The notes beneath the pieces were generated by a model, which did not search any database, was not told the origin of the DNA, and saw only the letters and a list, made by a program, of their open reading frames with translations. A stretch of DNA of 64,000 bases from Microbacterium sp. MF43 (GTDB lineage: Bacteria > Actinomycetota > Actinomycetes > Actinomycetales > Microbacteriaceae). The position numbers and the translations under genes were made by a program. Shown in pieces: positions 19,739 to 27,396 of the stretch. The stretch is from the NCBI RefSeq assembly GCF_012847295.1, contig NZ_JABBDY010000001.1:434001-498000 (forward strand), read 5' to 3'. Within the stretch, counting starts at the first letter, position 1. Every line of letters begins with the position of its first letter.

Positions 19739-21336
19739 TCGGTGACCCAGGGGATCTCGTCGGAGGGGTGGAAGCCGATGCCCAGGCTCGTCCAGAGCGG
19801 CCCGAGGGCGCCGACGCGCTCGCGGAAGGACTCCCACGTGCGCAGGTCGCTCGTTCCCGTCGCGGGGGACCAGCCGGCTTCCGCGGCCGCCGCGATGCGA
19901 GGGAAGACCATGGTGTCGATGTCGGCTGCGGTGCGGATCGTCTCGGTCCACAGCGGCGCCTCGACGCCCAGGATGTCGTCCTCCTCGATTCCCGAGACGA
20001 CCGAGCCCGGATCCCAGTCGTAGGCACGCTCGACGCTCGTCGGACCGTTCGCCCACGTGAGCCCGAGGTCGGGGCCGGTCGGGTAGTTCATGTCGAGGTA
20101 GATCGCGTCGGCAGGCGACATGATCAGCTGTGCCCCGTTGCGCACGAAGCCTCGGGCCTTCTCGTCCGCGCCGTCGGTCGGCTGCACATAGCCCCAATAC
20201 TGTCCGACGGTCGAGTCGGCGATCTCGCTGGCCTCACCCGCCTCGTGCCACGCGACCGGGGTCTTGCCGAGGTCGGCGATGATCGCACTGGTGCGCGAGA
20301 CGAACAGCGCGAAGTCCTCGTCGGTGGTGCCGAGCGCCTCGTCGCCGCCGAAGTGCAGGTACGGGCCCGGTGTCATGGCGGCGAGCTCGCCGAACACGTC
20401 GGCCACGAAGTCGTACGTCGCCTCATCGTGGATGCGCAGTGACGAGAAGCCGACGGCCATGCCGTCGTATGGCTTGCCCGTCTCGGGCAGGTCGCCGTCG
20501 AAGAGCTCGGCATCCTCGCGCACCTGAGCCGAGATCACCGGCTCCTCGACGAGTTCGGGGTAGGCGAGCCCGATGGCGTGGGTGTGGCTGGGCATGTCGA
20601 GCTCGGGGACGACGATCATGTGACGGGATGCCGCGTACTCGACGATCTCGCGGTAGTCGTCCTTCGTGTAGAAGCCGCCGGGATCCCCACCGACCGCGGT
20701 CGCCGACGCGAGCTCGGTGAGCCGGGGACGCTCATCGAGGTGGATACGCCACCCCTGGTCGTCGGTGAGGTGGAGGTGGAGCGCGTTGAACTTCAGTCCC
20801 GCCGCGCGGTCGATCAGCCCCTTGACGGTGTCGACCGGGTGGAAGTGCCGCGCGACGTCGAGCATGACGCCGCGGTAGGCGAAACGCGGGGCGTCCTCGA
20901 TCTCGACCGCCGGCACGATCCAGCCGTCGTCATCGGGCTGCACCAGCTGCCCGAGCGTCTGCACGCCGTAGAAGAGGCCGGCTGGGTCGGCGCCGACGAC
21001 GGTGACGGATGCCTCGTCGGCCACGATCCGGTACGACTCGGGTGCTCCGCCGCTCTCGACCCTCAGGTCGGTGGAGCCGTCGTCGCTCGTCTTGAGCTCG
21101 AGGCCGGTGCGCGCGGTGATCAGCAGCGAAAGGGCGGCGGAGGCATCCGCGTCTCCCGCCACCGCTGTGTCGCCGGTGAGCCGGAACGGCGCGCCGGTCC
21201 CGGGTGCGACGGACGCGGGGGCGGGGACGACGGCGAGAGACACAGTGGCTCCATTCTGGACAGCGGGTGCGCACCCTGCCAAGACGAGGGCGGCGAGCAC
21301 GGCGGCGGTGGCAGCGCGTCGCTGGCGAGGGTTCAT
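19735..21336 (-). CDS. lipoprotein beta-N-acetylhexosaminidase, GH20
   Basis: A 533-residue exported enzyme with lipobox LAGC (Cys22), a small N-terminal GH20b-like domain, and the GH20 barrel starting near RFAYRGVMLDVARHFHP. The catalytic Asp-Glu pair is in HFGGDEALGT. It releases terminal GlcNAc or GalNAc from chitobiose, chito-oligosaccharides or muropeptide-derived sugars by substrate-assisted catalysis, probably tethered outside the membrane. The ATG at 21336 follows immediately on an 18-bp element shared with the ROK-regulator promoter, suggesting leaderless mRNA and ROK control. Confidence 0.95.
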   Translation of the reverse strand: MNPRQRRAATAAVLAALVLAGCAPAVQNGATVSLAVVPAPASVAPGTGAPFRLTGDTAVAGDADASAALSLLITARTGLELKTSDDGSTDLRVESGGAPESYRIVADEASVTVVGADPAGLFYGVQTLGQLVQPDDDGWIVPAVEIEDAPRFAYRGVMLDVARHFHPVDTVKGLIDRAAGLKFNALHLHLTDDQGWRIHLDERPRLTELASATAVGGDPGGFYTKDDYREIVEYAASRHMIVVPELDMPSHTHAIGLAYPELVEEPVISAQVREDAELFDGDLPETGKPYDGMAVGFSSLRIHDEATYDFVADVFGELAAMTPGPYLHFGGDEALGTTDEDFALFVSRTSAIIADLGKTPVAWHEAGEASEIADSTVGQYWGYVQPTDGADEKARGFVRNGAQLIMSPADAIYLDMNYPTGPDLGLTWANGPTSVERAYDWDPGSVVSGIEEDDILGVEAPLWTETIRTAADIDTMVFPRIAAAAEAGWSPATGTSDLRTWESFRERVGALGPLWTSLGIGFHPSDEIPWVTE

Positions 21337-21354
21337 GTAAAGCGTCCTAACAAA
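21337..21354 (-). promoter_or_regulatory. ROK-type element at the hexosaminidase start
   Basis: On the minus strand TTTGTTAG-GACG-CTTTAC runs straight into the ATG. It matches TTTGTTAG-N4-CCTTAC at the ROK-regulator start (6195-6212). The shared sequence and its position against both start codons suggest binding by the same ROK repressor. TAGGAC inside it could double as a -10 box. Confidence 0.6.
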
Positions 21355-21480
21355 TAGGGTGGCTTCAGCCTACCGCCCGGCCCTCCACCGTCGCCACACC
21401 TCTCCCTTCGCGGGCCGCGCGGCCGATGTCTCGGCTCGTTTCAGCGACTCGGACCCGAGCGGGCGTATCCGTTATGCTCG

Positions 21481-21560
21481 GGGTGTCGCGACTGGCGTTG
21501 AGGTGGGCCACCACCGGGGAGCGACCGACTACGGCATTCGACCGCACGCCTGGGCCGATG
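21481..21560 (+). promoter_or_regulatory. ZTP (pfl-type) riboswitch upstream of glyA-folD
   Basis: The conserved pieces of the pfl motif occur in order: CGCGACTGGCG (21487-21497), CCACCGGGGAGCGA (21511-21524), a variable linker, then CCGCACGCCTGGGC (21542-21555) for the 3' domain and pseudoknot. A -10-like TATGCT lies at 21473-21478, so transcription would begin at the aptamer. These riboswitches sense ZTP/ZMP, which signals low 10-formyl-tetrahydrofolate, and induce one-carbon genes such as glyA and folD. The expression platform between 21561 and 21640 is unclear; a small CGGCAC/GTGCCG hairpin is at 21602-21616. Confidence 0.88.
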
Positions 21561-21648
21561 TGTGTCTCGCTACGCGCCCCGCGCGCGTTCGACAACCGGC
21601 CCGGCACCCCGTGCCGCGCACCCGACAGCCGCAGTCAAGGAGATCGCC

Positions 21649-22923
21649 ATGACCGATCAGTACTTCAACGCCCCGCTCGCCGAGGTCGACCCCGAGATCG
21701 CCCAGGTGCTCGAGCGCGAGCTCGACCGCCAGCGCGGGTACCTCGAGATGATCGCCTCCGAGAACTTCGTGCCCGTGTCGGTCCTGCAGTCGCAGGGCTC
21801 CGTGCTCACGAACAAGTACGCCGAGGGCTACCCCGGCCGCCGCTACTACGGCGGCTGCGAAGAAGTCGACGTCGCCGAAGAGCTCGCGATCGCCCGCGCC
21901 AAGGAGCTGTTCGGCGCCGAGTTCGCCAACGTCCAGCCGCACTCGGGCGCGACGGCGAACGCCGCCGTGCTGCACGCGATCGCCCGCCCCGGCGACACGC
22001 TGCTCGGACTCTCGCTCGACCAGGGCGGCCACCTGACCCACGGCATGAAGATCAACTTCTCCGGTCGCCTCTACGACATCGTCGCCTACGGCGTCGACCC
22101 CGAGACCTCGACGATCGACATGGACGAGGTGCGCCGCCTCGCGATCGAGCACCAGCCGAAGGTGATCATCGCCGGTTGGTCCGCCTACCCCCGGCAGCTG
22201 GACTTCGCCGCGTTCCGCTCGATCGCCGACGAGGTCGGTGCGCTGCTGTGGGTCGACATGGCGCACTTCGCCGGCCTGGTCGCGGCGGGCCTGCACCCGA
22301 ACCCCGTGCCGCACGCGCACGTCGTCTCGTCGACGGTGCACAAGACGATCGGCGGTCCGCGCTCGGGCTTCATCCTCACGAACGACGCCGACATCGCGAA
22401 GAAGATCAACTCGGCCGTCTTCCCCGGTCAGCAGGGCGGCCCGCTCATGCACGTGATCGCCGCCAAGGCGACCGCGTTCAAGCTCGCCGGCACCCCCGAG
22501 TTCAAGGAGCGCCAGGAGCGCGTGCTGCGCGGCGCGCACATCATCGCCGAGCGGCTCTCGCAGCCCGACGTCACGGACGCCGGCATCACCGTCCGCTCGG
22601 GAGGCACGGATGTGCACCTCGTGCTCGTCGACCTGCGCAACGCCGAGATCGACGGCAAGCAGGCCGAAGACCTCCTGCACGAGATCCACATCACCGTCAA
22701 CCGCAACGCGGTTCCCAACGACCCGCGCCCGCCGATGGTCACCTCGGGCCTGCGCATCGGCACGCCCGCTCTCGCCACCCGCGGATTCGGCGACGCCGAG
22801 TTCACCGAGGTCGCCGACGTGATCGCTCTCGCGCTCCTGCCCGGTGCCGACGTCGAGGCGCTTCGCGCTCGCGTCGCCGCCCTGACCGCCGCCTTCCCGC
22901 TCTACCCGGGCCTGCAGCAGTAA
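21649..22923 (+). CDS. glyA: serine hydroxymethyltransferase
   Basis: A 424-residue PLP enzyme with [36 protein letters not shown] and the PLP-lysine motif [15 protein letters not shown]. It interconverts serine and glycine while loading tetrahydrofolate with a methylene group. The ATG at 21649 has AAGGAGA five bases upstream; earlier in-frame starts fall inside the riboswitch leader. The stop overlaps the folD start (TAATG), so both one-carbon enzymes are made together under riboswitch control. Confidence 0.98.
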   Translation: MTDQYFNAPLAEVDPEIAQVLERELDRQRGYLEMIASENFVPVSVLQSQGSVLTNKYAEGYPGRRYYGGCEEVDVAEELAIARAKELFGAEFANVQPHSGATANAAVLHAIARPGDTLLGLSLDQGGHLTHGMKINFSGRLYDIVAYGVDPETSTIDMDEVRRLAIEHQPKVIIAGWSAYPRQLDFAAFRSIADEVGALLWVDMAHFAGLVAAGLHPNPVPHAHVVSSTVHKTIGGPRSGFILTNDADIAKKINSAVFPGQQGGPLMHVIAAKATAFKLAGTPEFKERQERVLRGAHIIAERLSQPDVTDAGITVRSGGTDVHLVLVDLRNAEIDGKQAEDLLHEIHITVNRNAVPNDPRPPMVTSGLRIGTPALATRGFGDAEFTEVADVIALALLPGADVEALRARVAALTAAFPLYPGLQQ

Positions 22924-23801
22924 TGGTCGCGGTCCGGCTCGACGGCAAGGCCGCGGCGGCCGAGATCAAGGCCGAGCTCGCCGAGCGGGTCGCCTCTCTC
23001 AAGGAGCGCGGGATCACACCCGGGATCGCGACGGTGCTCGTCGGCGCCGACCCGGCGTCGCAGCTCTACGTCGGCATGAAGCACCGCGAGTCCGAGTCGA
23101 TCGGGATGAACTCGATCCAGCGCGAGCTCCCCGCGGATGCGACGCAGGCCCAGGTCGAGGCGCTGATCGACGAGCTCAACGCCGATCCCGACTGTCACGG
23201 CTACATCGTGCAGCTGCCGCTGCCGAAGCACATCGACACCGACGCGGTCCTCGAGCGCATCGACCCCGCCAAGGACGCGGACGGCCTGCACCCGACGAAC
23301 CTCGGCCGGCTCGTGCTGAACGTGAATACGCCGATCACCTCGCCGCTGCCCTGTACCCCCCGTGGCGTGATCGAGCTGCTGCAGCGCAACGGCTACGACC
23401 TGGGCGGCAAGGACGTGGTGGTCGTCGGGCGCGGCGTCACGATCGGTCGCTCGATCGGGCTGCTGCTGACACGCCGCGAGTACAACGCGACCGTGACCCT
23501 GACCCACACCGGGACGGCGGACCTCGGCCACCACCTGCGTCAGGCCGACGTCGTGGTGGCCGCCGCCGGCGTGAAGCACATCGTCCGCGCAGAGGACGTC
23601 AAGCCCGGCGCGGCGGTGCTCGACGTGGGCGTCACGCGCGAAGTCGACCCCGCGACGGGCAAGTCGAAGATCTTCGGGGACGTGCACCCGGACGTCGCCG
23701 AGGTCGCGGGCTACCTCTCGCCGAACCCGGGCGGGGTGGGGCCGATGACGGTGGCGCTGCTGATGACCAACGTGGTCGAGGCGGCGGAGCGGATCGCGTA
23801 G
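22923..23801 (+). CDS. folD: methylenetetrahydrofolate dehydrogenase/cyclohydrolase
   Basis: A 292-residue bifunctional FolD. Visible motifs are [18 protein letters not shown] (with the Lys of the cyclohydrolase site), [27 protein letters not shown] and the Rossmann segment [17 protein letters not shown]. It oxidises 5,10-methylene-THF to methenyl-THF with NADP and hydrolyses this to 10-formyl-THF, the compound whose shortage raises ZTP. The ATG at 22923 shares a base with the glyA stop codon. Confidence 0.98.
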   Translation: MVAVRLDGKAAAAEIKAELAERVASLKERGITPGIATVLVGADPASQLYVGMKHRESESIGMNSIQRELPADATQAQVEALIDELNADPDCHGYIVQLPLPKHIDTDAVLERIDPAKDADGLHPTNLGRLVLNVNTPITSPLPCTPRGVIELLQRNGYDLGGKDVVVVGRGVTIGRSIGLLLTRREYNATVTLTHTGTADLGHHLRQADVVVAAAGVKHIVRAEDVKPGAAVLDVGVTREVDPATGKSKIFGDVHPDVAEVAGYLSPNPGGVGPMTVALLMTNVVEAAERIA

Positions 23802-23810
23802 CGGCATTCT

Positions 23811-23845
23811 CGTCGGCGTCGGCGTCGGCGTCGGCGTTGGCGTCC
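23811..23845. repeat. hexanucleotide microsatellite
   Basis: CGTCGG is repeated about four times, with two degenerate units, between the convergent ends of folD and a GNAT gene. There is no clear hairpin terminator here. The repeat is probably a slippage product and may vary between strains. Confidence 0.6.
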
Positions 23846-23846
23846 G

Positions 23847-24344
23847 CTAGCGGAGCATCCGGACGTCGGTGATGGCCGGAGCGCCCGGATCGATCTGCTC
23901 TGCGCCATCGGGAGCGAAGCCGTTCCGGCGGTAAAAGGCCATCGCGCGCGGGTTCTGCGCGGCTACCCAGAGCATCGCCGGCTCAGCGCCGAGGACGGCA
24001 TCGAGCAGCGACTGACCGGCCCCCCGGCCGTGATGGGCAGCCATCACGTAGAGCGTGTACAGCTGGCGTTCGCGGGGGAGCGGCGCTTCCTCGTCTCCGA
24101 GAGCCGGGCCCGCCATCGCGAACCCGATCGTCGAGCCTGAGGAATCCTCCACGACGCGAACCGTCCACTCGTCGCGGTCGTCGTCGAGGATGCGGCGCCA
24201 CATCGTCCGGCGCATCTGGACGTGCTCGTCGCCGAGGAACCCTTCGGGGAGCAGGTCGGTGTACGTCTCCTTCCACGTGATCACGTGGAGCTCCGCGATG
24301 CGTTCAGCGTCTCGCCCTTCGGCGCGCCGGACGGTGTATTCCAT
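23847..24344 (-). CDS. GNAT-family N-acetyltransferase
   Basis: A 165-residue acetyltransferase. It has the N-terminal substrate region (ELHVITWKETYTDLLPE, typical of RimI-like proteins from actinobacteria), the acetyl-CoA loop HHGRGAGQSLLDAVL, and the C-terminal NPRAMAFYRRNGF strand. The acceptor is not predictable. The ATG at 24344 begins the first beta strand (MEYTVRRAEG). The gene is convergent with folD and divergent from the MmcQ-like gene; nothing suggests an operon. Confidence 0.87.
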   Translation of the reverse strand: MEYTVRRAEGRDAERIAELHVITWKETYTDLLPEGFLGDEHVQMRRTMWRRILDDDRDEWTVRVVEDSSGSTIGFAMAGPALGDEEAPLPRERQLYTLYVMAAHHGRGAGQSLLDAVLGAEPAMLWVAAQNPRAMAFYRRNGFAPDGAEQIDPGAPAITDVRMLR

Positions 24345-24472
24345 TGCGACAGCCTGCCAGAGCGGTGGCGGGGCGCAGGTCCGGCTGTGGAAGACACGGC
24401 AGACGGGGTGGTGATCAGGGAGGACGTGCGTCGGGGTCGGGCGCTGTCGTAGCCGGGGCCTACGCTCGATCC

Positions 24473-24862
24473 GTGGCAACGCTGGACGACATACGCCAAA
24501 CCGTCGACCTCCTCCCCGGCGCCGAAGAACGCGAGACCACGGGTGGCGCGGCGTGGTTCGTGCGAAACAAGCTCTTCGCCTGGGAGTGCCATCCCTGGCC
24601 GAGCATCCCCCCGGACGTTCGTGCGATCGTCGCCTCCGAGCTCGTCGTCGGCGTCAAGGTGACCGACGGGCTCGACGCCCTCGCCCTGCGGGAGATGGAG
24701 CCCGAGGTCTTCCTTCCCCAGACGACGGGCTGGGGCGAGCCGAAGGTGGCGTTCCGCATGGCCCGCATCGAACGCGATCACCTCGTCGAGCTCGTCACCG
24801 AGGCATGGCGCGTCCAGGCCCCGAAATACCTGCGGCGTGAACTCGACCCCACCGACACCTGA
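24473..24862 (+). CDS. MmcQ/YjbR-family protein
   Basis: A 129-residue single-domain protein with the MmcQ/YjbR layout: an N-terminal helix (TLDDIRQTVDLLPGAEE), WFVRNKLFAWE, and a C-terminal VELVTEAWRVQAPKYL helix. Family members have a CyaY-like fold and are called putative DNA-binding proteins, but no biochemical role is established. The GTG at 24473 is preferred because residues before it are non-homologous. It is a single gene ending just before the anomalous 24.9-26.7 kb segment. Confidence 0.82.
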   Translation: MATLDDIRQTVDLLPGAEERETTGGAAWFVRNKLFAWECHPWPSIPPDVRAIVASELVVGVKVTDGLDALALREMEPEVFLPQTTGWGEPKVAFRMARIERDHLVELVTEAWRVQAPKYLRRELDPTDT

Positions 24863-24939
24863 GGGAGCGACGCCTCGCAGCGCCTGTCGTAGAGTTGGTG
24901 AAAGCGCTCTCCGATGCGCCCGAGAAAGGCAACACTCAA

Positions 24940-25614
24940 GTGAAACACCCTCGCACTCGCAACATCAAAGTTCTTCTTACTGGCGCCCTCATGGGTGCAC
25001 TCGTGCTCGGAGGTTCCGCGGCCGGCGCACACGCCGACACCGCTGACCTTTCCGAGTCGGCGCTGTCGCAATTCCGCGACAACCTGACTTCCGAATCAGA
25101 CATCGCAGCCTTTGACGCGCTGACCGAAGACCAGCGCGTCGATCTCGCAAGCTATCTGCTCGGTGAGACCGACCCGCTCTCGCAGCTGTCCGACGCCGAG
25201 CCTCACGCTGGTGACTTCGAACTCCGTACCAGCGCACCGATCCCGTCGGCGGGCATCACGCCGATGGCCGCCGGCGCGACGCGAACGGTGAGCGCCTGGC
25301 AGTCGTTCCTGTTCGCCGGCATCACGATTTCGAAGACCACGGTTCGCGAAACGTACTACTACTCGGGGGCGAACGCCACAGGAATCGCGTCGTACTCATG
25401 CGTGGTGAACGCCAACTACGACCCCTTCGCCCAGGTCACAGCGGCGAAGGACGGGGCATGGATTAGCTCGGGGAAGGCCATCGCTGAATGCCGGGTCACC
25501 GTCAAGCGGGGCGCGCCTAGCCCATGGGGGCAGATCACCTGGAGCACGGCGTCCAACATCCAGTACGTGTCCGGCAACGGGTACGGCAACGTGACCAGCC
25601 ACGGCTGGCGCTGA
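24940..25614 (+). CDS. secreted protein of unknown function
   Basis: With GTG 24940 (AAGG ten bases upstream) the protein has 224 residues and a classical signal peptide ending in AGAHA/D around residue 31. The mature part begins with an acidic helical region (~32-80). A Ser/Thr/Tyr-rich, probably beta-stranded C-terminal domain follows, with two cysteines (in YSCVV and AECRV) that could pair outside the cell. No family was recognised. Its sequence looks less GC-biased than the neighbours, with more A/T-ending codons, suggesting recent acquisition. It opens a small unit with 25630-25872. Confidence 0.7.
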   Translation: MKHPRTRNIKVLLTGALMGALVLGGSAAGAHADTADLSESALSQFRDNLTSESDIAAFDALTEDQRVDLASYLLGETDPLSQLSDAEPHAGDFELRTSAPIPSAGITPMAAGATRTVSAWQSFLFAGITISKTTVRETYYYSGANATGIASYSCVVNANYDPFAQVTAAKDGAWISSGKAIAECRVTVKRGAPSPWGQITWSTASNIQYVSGNGYGNVTSHGWR

Positions 25615-25629
25615 GCTAGGATCGCCCGC

Positions 25630-25872
25630 ATGAATCCGTTGATTCCGGGAGCCGGTGACGTTGTACTGGCGGCCGTGGCCGTGCTCAACATCGTGTTGGT
25701 GGTCCTCGCCCTAGCTGCCTTGCTCCGAGCAACGGACAGGAACCACTGGCTGGCAATCATCCTGCTTACGCTCCTCGTCCCGATCGGAGGTCCCGTCGTT
25801 GCCCTTATCGTGCTGCACCGACGCAACGCCCGGGGCCTCGTTCGGGCGAGTGAAGCGACCGCTACCTCGTAG
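25630..25872 (+). CDS. small two-helix membrane protein, PLDc_N-like
   Basis: An 80-residue protein with two hydrophobic segments (roughly 10-34 and 40-62) separated by a short polar turn (RATDRNHW) and a basic tail. The second helix, with its PIGG break, resembles the PLDc_N domain found in many short actinobacterial membrane proteins; this is a weak resemblance. It starts 15 bases after the secreted protein's stop and is followed by a very strong hairpin. It may be an accessory or immunity partner of the secreted protein, but there is no direct evidence. Confidence 0.6.
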   Translation: MNPLIPGAGDVVLAAVAVLNIVLVVLALAALLRATDRNHWLAIILLTLLVPIGGPVVALIVLHRRNARGLVRASEATATS

Positions 25873-25890
25873 AGAACGGTGACCGAACCG

Positions 25891-25926
25891 ATAAGGCCTC
25901 CGCAGCGCCGCCTGCGGAGGCCTTAT
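25891..25926 (+). terminator. strong hairpin terminator
   Basis: A perfect 15-bp stem (25891-25905 with 25912-25926) closes a six-base loop and is followed by CTCGTCTTTG. It lies 18 bases after the stop of the small membrane protein. The apparent coding frame beginning at 25879 reads straight through it, which argues that this frame's first codons are not genuine. Confidence 0.85.
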
Positions 25927-25935
25927 CTCGTCTTT

Positions 25936-26445
25936 GTGTACCCGCTGGACATTCCGCCCGGCGCGACTCTTGAACAGATCGGGGAAGGCGTGTTTGCGGT
26001 TGTTGGGTCCGCCGGCGAACCGCTGTCGGTGATTCTCCCGCCCTTGGCGAAGGATGCGAACGGCGTGGACATTCCGACCCGCTACGAGATCGAGGCCGGG
26101 GCGTTGATCCAATACGTCGAGTATGCCCACGCAGAGGCGGCCTATCCGCTCGTTGCCGATCCCAAGTTTGCTTGGTGGAGGGGTTCTGTCGACGATCAAG
26201 AAGGCGCGCTGATCGAACTGGACTGCCTCGACGAACCCGATCTGCCAGCGACGGACCCCGCCGCGGTGATCATGCTGGAGGCCCTGGACCGGTCCCGTCG
26301 ACAGTGCACCTCCCGGACCACAAGAACCGGTATGCAGGGCAAACCTGCGGGCCGGCCACGGGCCCTCTCCGACGACCAGGCTGGAACCCGTTCATCGAGA
26401 AGAAGGGTACAAAACACTGCCGATGGGCGTCGCGACGTCGGCTAG
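25936..26445 (+). pseudogene. 5'-truncated secreted-protein relic
   Basis: The stretch reading GATLEQIGEGVFAVVG through AKDANGVDIPTRYEIEAG to AAYPLVADPKF resembles the middle of actinobacterial exported proteins that carry a conserved YPxVADP-like motif before a variable C-terminal domain. The usual signal peptide is missing: upstream sequence is the terminator of the previous gene. The C-terminal part becomes Arg/Ser/Thr-rich and loses coding character after about residue 135. The +1 frame then reads a more natural tail (RYAGQTCGPATGPL, WNPFIEKKGTKHC). I judge it a decayed fragment, although translation from GTG 25936 is possible. Confidence 0.5.
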
Positions 26446-26446
26446 C

Positions 26447-26643
26447 ATGCCACCCATAACCAAGCGGATGCGTTACTACGGGCTCGCGGTCTTGATCTTG
26501 TTGGGTTTCGTGATCCTCGGTCTCGTGGTAACCAGCGCCGTACCGTCGTGGACGGGATGGCTTTGTTTGGAATCGTACTGACCTCGATCGGAAGCTACCA
26601 GTGGTCGGTCCGTAGGAACGTCCGCTCACGTCGACACCCCTAG
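26447..26643 (+). pseudogene. small two-helix membrane protein with a frameshift
   Basis: The ATG at 26447 opens a 44-residue frame with one hydrophobic helix (LAVLILLGFVILGLVV) ending at 26581. A different frame that ends at 26643 encodes a second helix and basic tail (GMALFGIVLTSIGSYQWS then VRRNVRSRRHP). Joined near 26520-26535, the two make a plausible 60-odd-residue two-helix protein. The likely explanations are a one-base frameshift mutation or sequencing error; programmed frameshifting is less likely. A perfect hairpin follows the second stop, supporting the joined reading. Confidence 0.45.
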
Positions 26644-26649
26644 TTCGGT

Positions 26650-26678
26650 CCGGCCGCTGGTATTACTCCAGCGGCCGG
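26650..26678 (+). terminator. perfect 11-bp hairpin
   Basis: CCGGCCGCTGG (26650-26660) pairs with CCAGCGGCCGG (26668-26678) around TATTACT. It follows the end of the frameshifted small gene by six bases and precedes the truncated methyltransferase. There is no U tract. Confidence 0.8.
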
Positions 26679-26696
26679 ATCGGTGGACAATCCGCG

Positions 26697-26954
26697 TTGC
26701 TCCCCGGCGGCTCTACGCACGTCATCCTCGACCGAGGTCCTTTCGCCGTGAGCCGCAATCCGCTTTACCTGGGACTCATCGCCTGCGATCTGGCCCTCGC
26801 GCTACTGTGGCCCTCGTTCTGGGCGCTGCTGTTCACCCCGGTCGGGGTCGCGGCGCTGTGGTGGGGCGCGATCGTCCCCGAGGAGCGGTACCTCGAAGAG
26901 AAGTTCGGCGACGAGTACCGCGCCTACCGGAGCCGGGTGCGCCGCTGGCTCTGA
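26697..26954 (+). pseudogene. isoprenylcysteine/phospholipid methyltransferase C-terminal fragment
   Basis: The C-terminal half of an ICMT/PEMT-like membrane methyltransferase is intact: GPFAVSRNPLYLGL (substrate/SAM region), two hydrophobic helices, then PEERYLEEKFGDEYRAYRSR with the conserved Glu-Glu and Tyr. Full family members have another 60-70 N-terminal residues with one or two helices; here sequence before residue 6 is unrelated and contains a terminator hairpin. The only available start is a TTG without a ribosome site. The loss lines up with the edge of the anomalous segment, so the gene was probably cut when that DNA arrived or when DNA was deleted. Confidence 0.75.
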
Positions 26955-26995
26955 CTCGTGCCGCTCGTCGACGGGACGCCCACTACGGTGGAAGC

Positions 26996-27391
26996 GTGCC
27001 CTTCGCCTTGGCGCTCACCGTCGTCCTCGTCCTTCTCGCACTGTTCCAGCTCGCGCTCATTCTCGGTGCTCCGCTCGGTCGCTACGCGTGGGGCGGTCAG
27101 CATCGCGTGCTTCCCGCGCGCCTCCGCGTAGGGAGTGCCGTCTCGATCCTGATCTACGCCCTCATCGCGCTGATCGCCTGGGATCGGGTCGGCGCGATCG
27201 AGCTCTTCGGCGAGCCGTTCGCCGAAATCGCGATGTGGGTGATCTTCGGCTACTTCGTGCTGGGGATCTTCCTGAACGCCGCCTCGCGCAGCAAGCCCGA
27301 GCGCTTGGTCATGGTGCCGGTCGCGGTCGTGCTCGCCGTGCTGTCGTTCTTCATCGCCATGGGCTACGGCGAACTGGCATCAGCGATCTGA
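26996..27391 (+). CDS. four-helix membrane protein, unknown function
   Basis: A 131-residue protein with four hydrophobic helices and short loops; the loop after helix 1 reads GRYAWGGQHRVLP. It resembles a widespread group of uncharacterised small actinobacterial membrane proteins that share a GxxxWGG turn. The GTG at 26996 gives a complete first helix (PFALALTVVLVLLALFQLAL). It is convergent with the alpha/beta hydrolase gene, only five bases apart. GC-rich codon use is normal again here, so the anomalous stretch has ended. Confidence 0.72.
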   Translation: MPFALALTVVLVLLALFQLALILGAPLGRYAWGGQHRVLPARLRVGSAVSILIYALIALIAWDRVGAIELFGEPFAEIAMWVIFGYFVLGIFLNAASRSKPERLVMVPVAVVLAVLSFFIAMGYGELASAI

Positions 27392-27396
27392 CCCAC

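Noticed and set aside
21426-22922. Extension of folD upstream through glyA
   Set aside because: The extra residues lie in another frame of glyA; the ATG at 22923 gives the standard FolD start.
23811-23845. Possible CRISPR or regulatory repeat
   Set aside because: Units are only six bases with no spacers; it is a simple microsatellite.
24895-24939. An earlier TTG start for the secreted protein
   Set aside because: It would put 15 polar residues before the signal peptide; GTG 24940 gives a regular signal sequence with a ribosome site.
24900-26960. Integrative element or prophage remnant
   Set aside because: No integrase, att-like direct repeat, tRNA or phage gene was seen; only composition and truncation suggest transfer.
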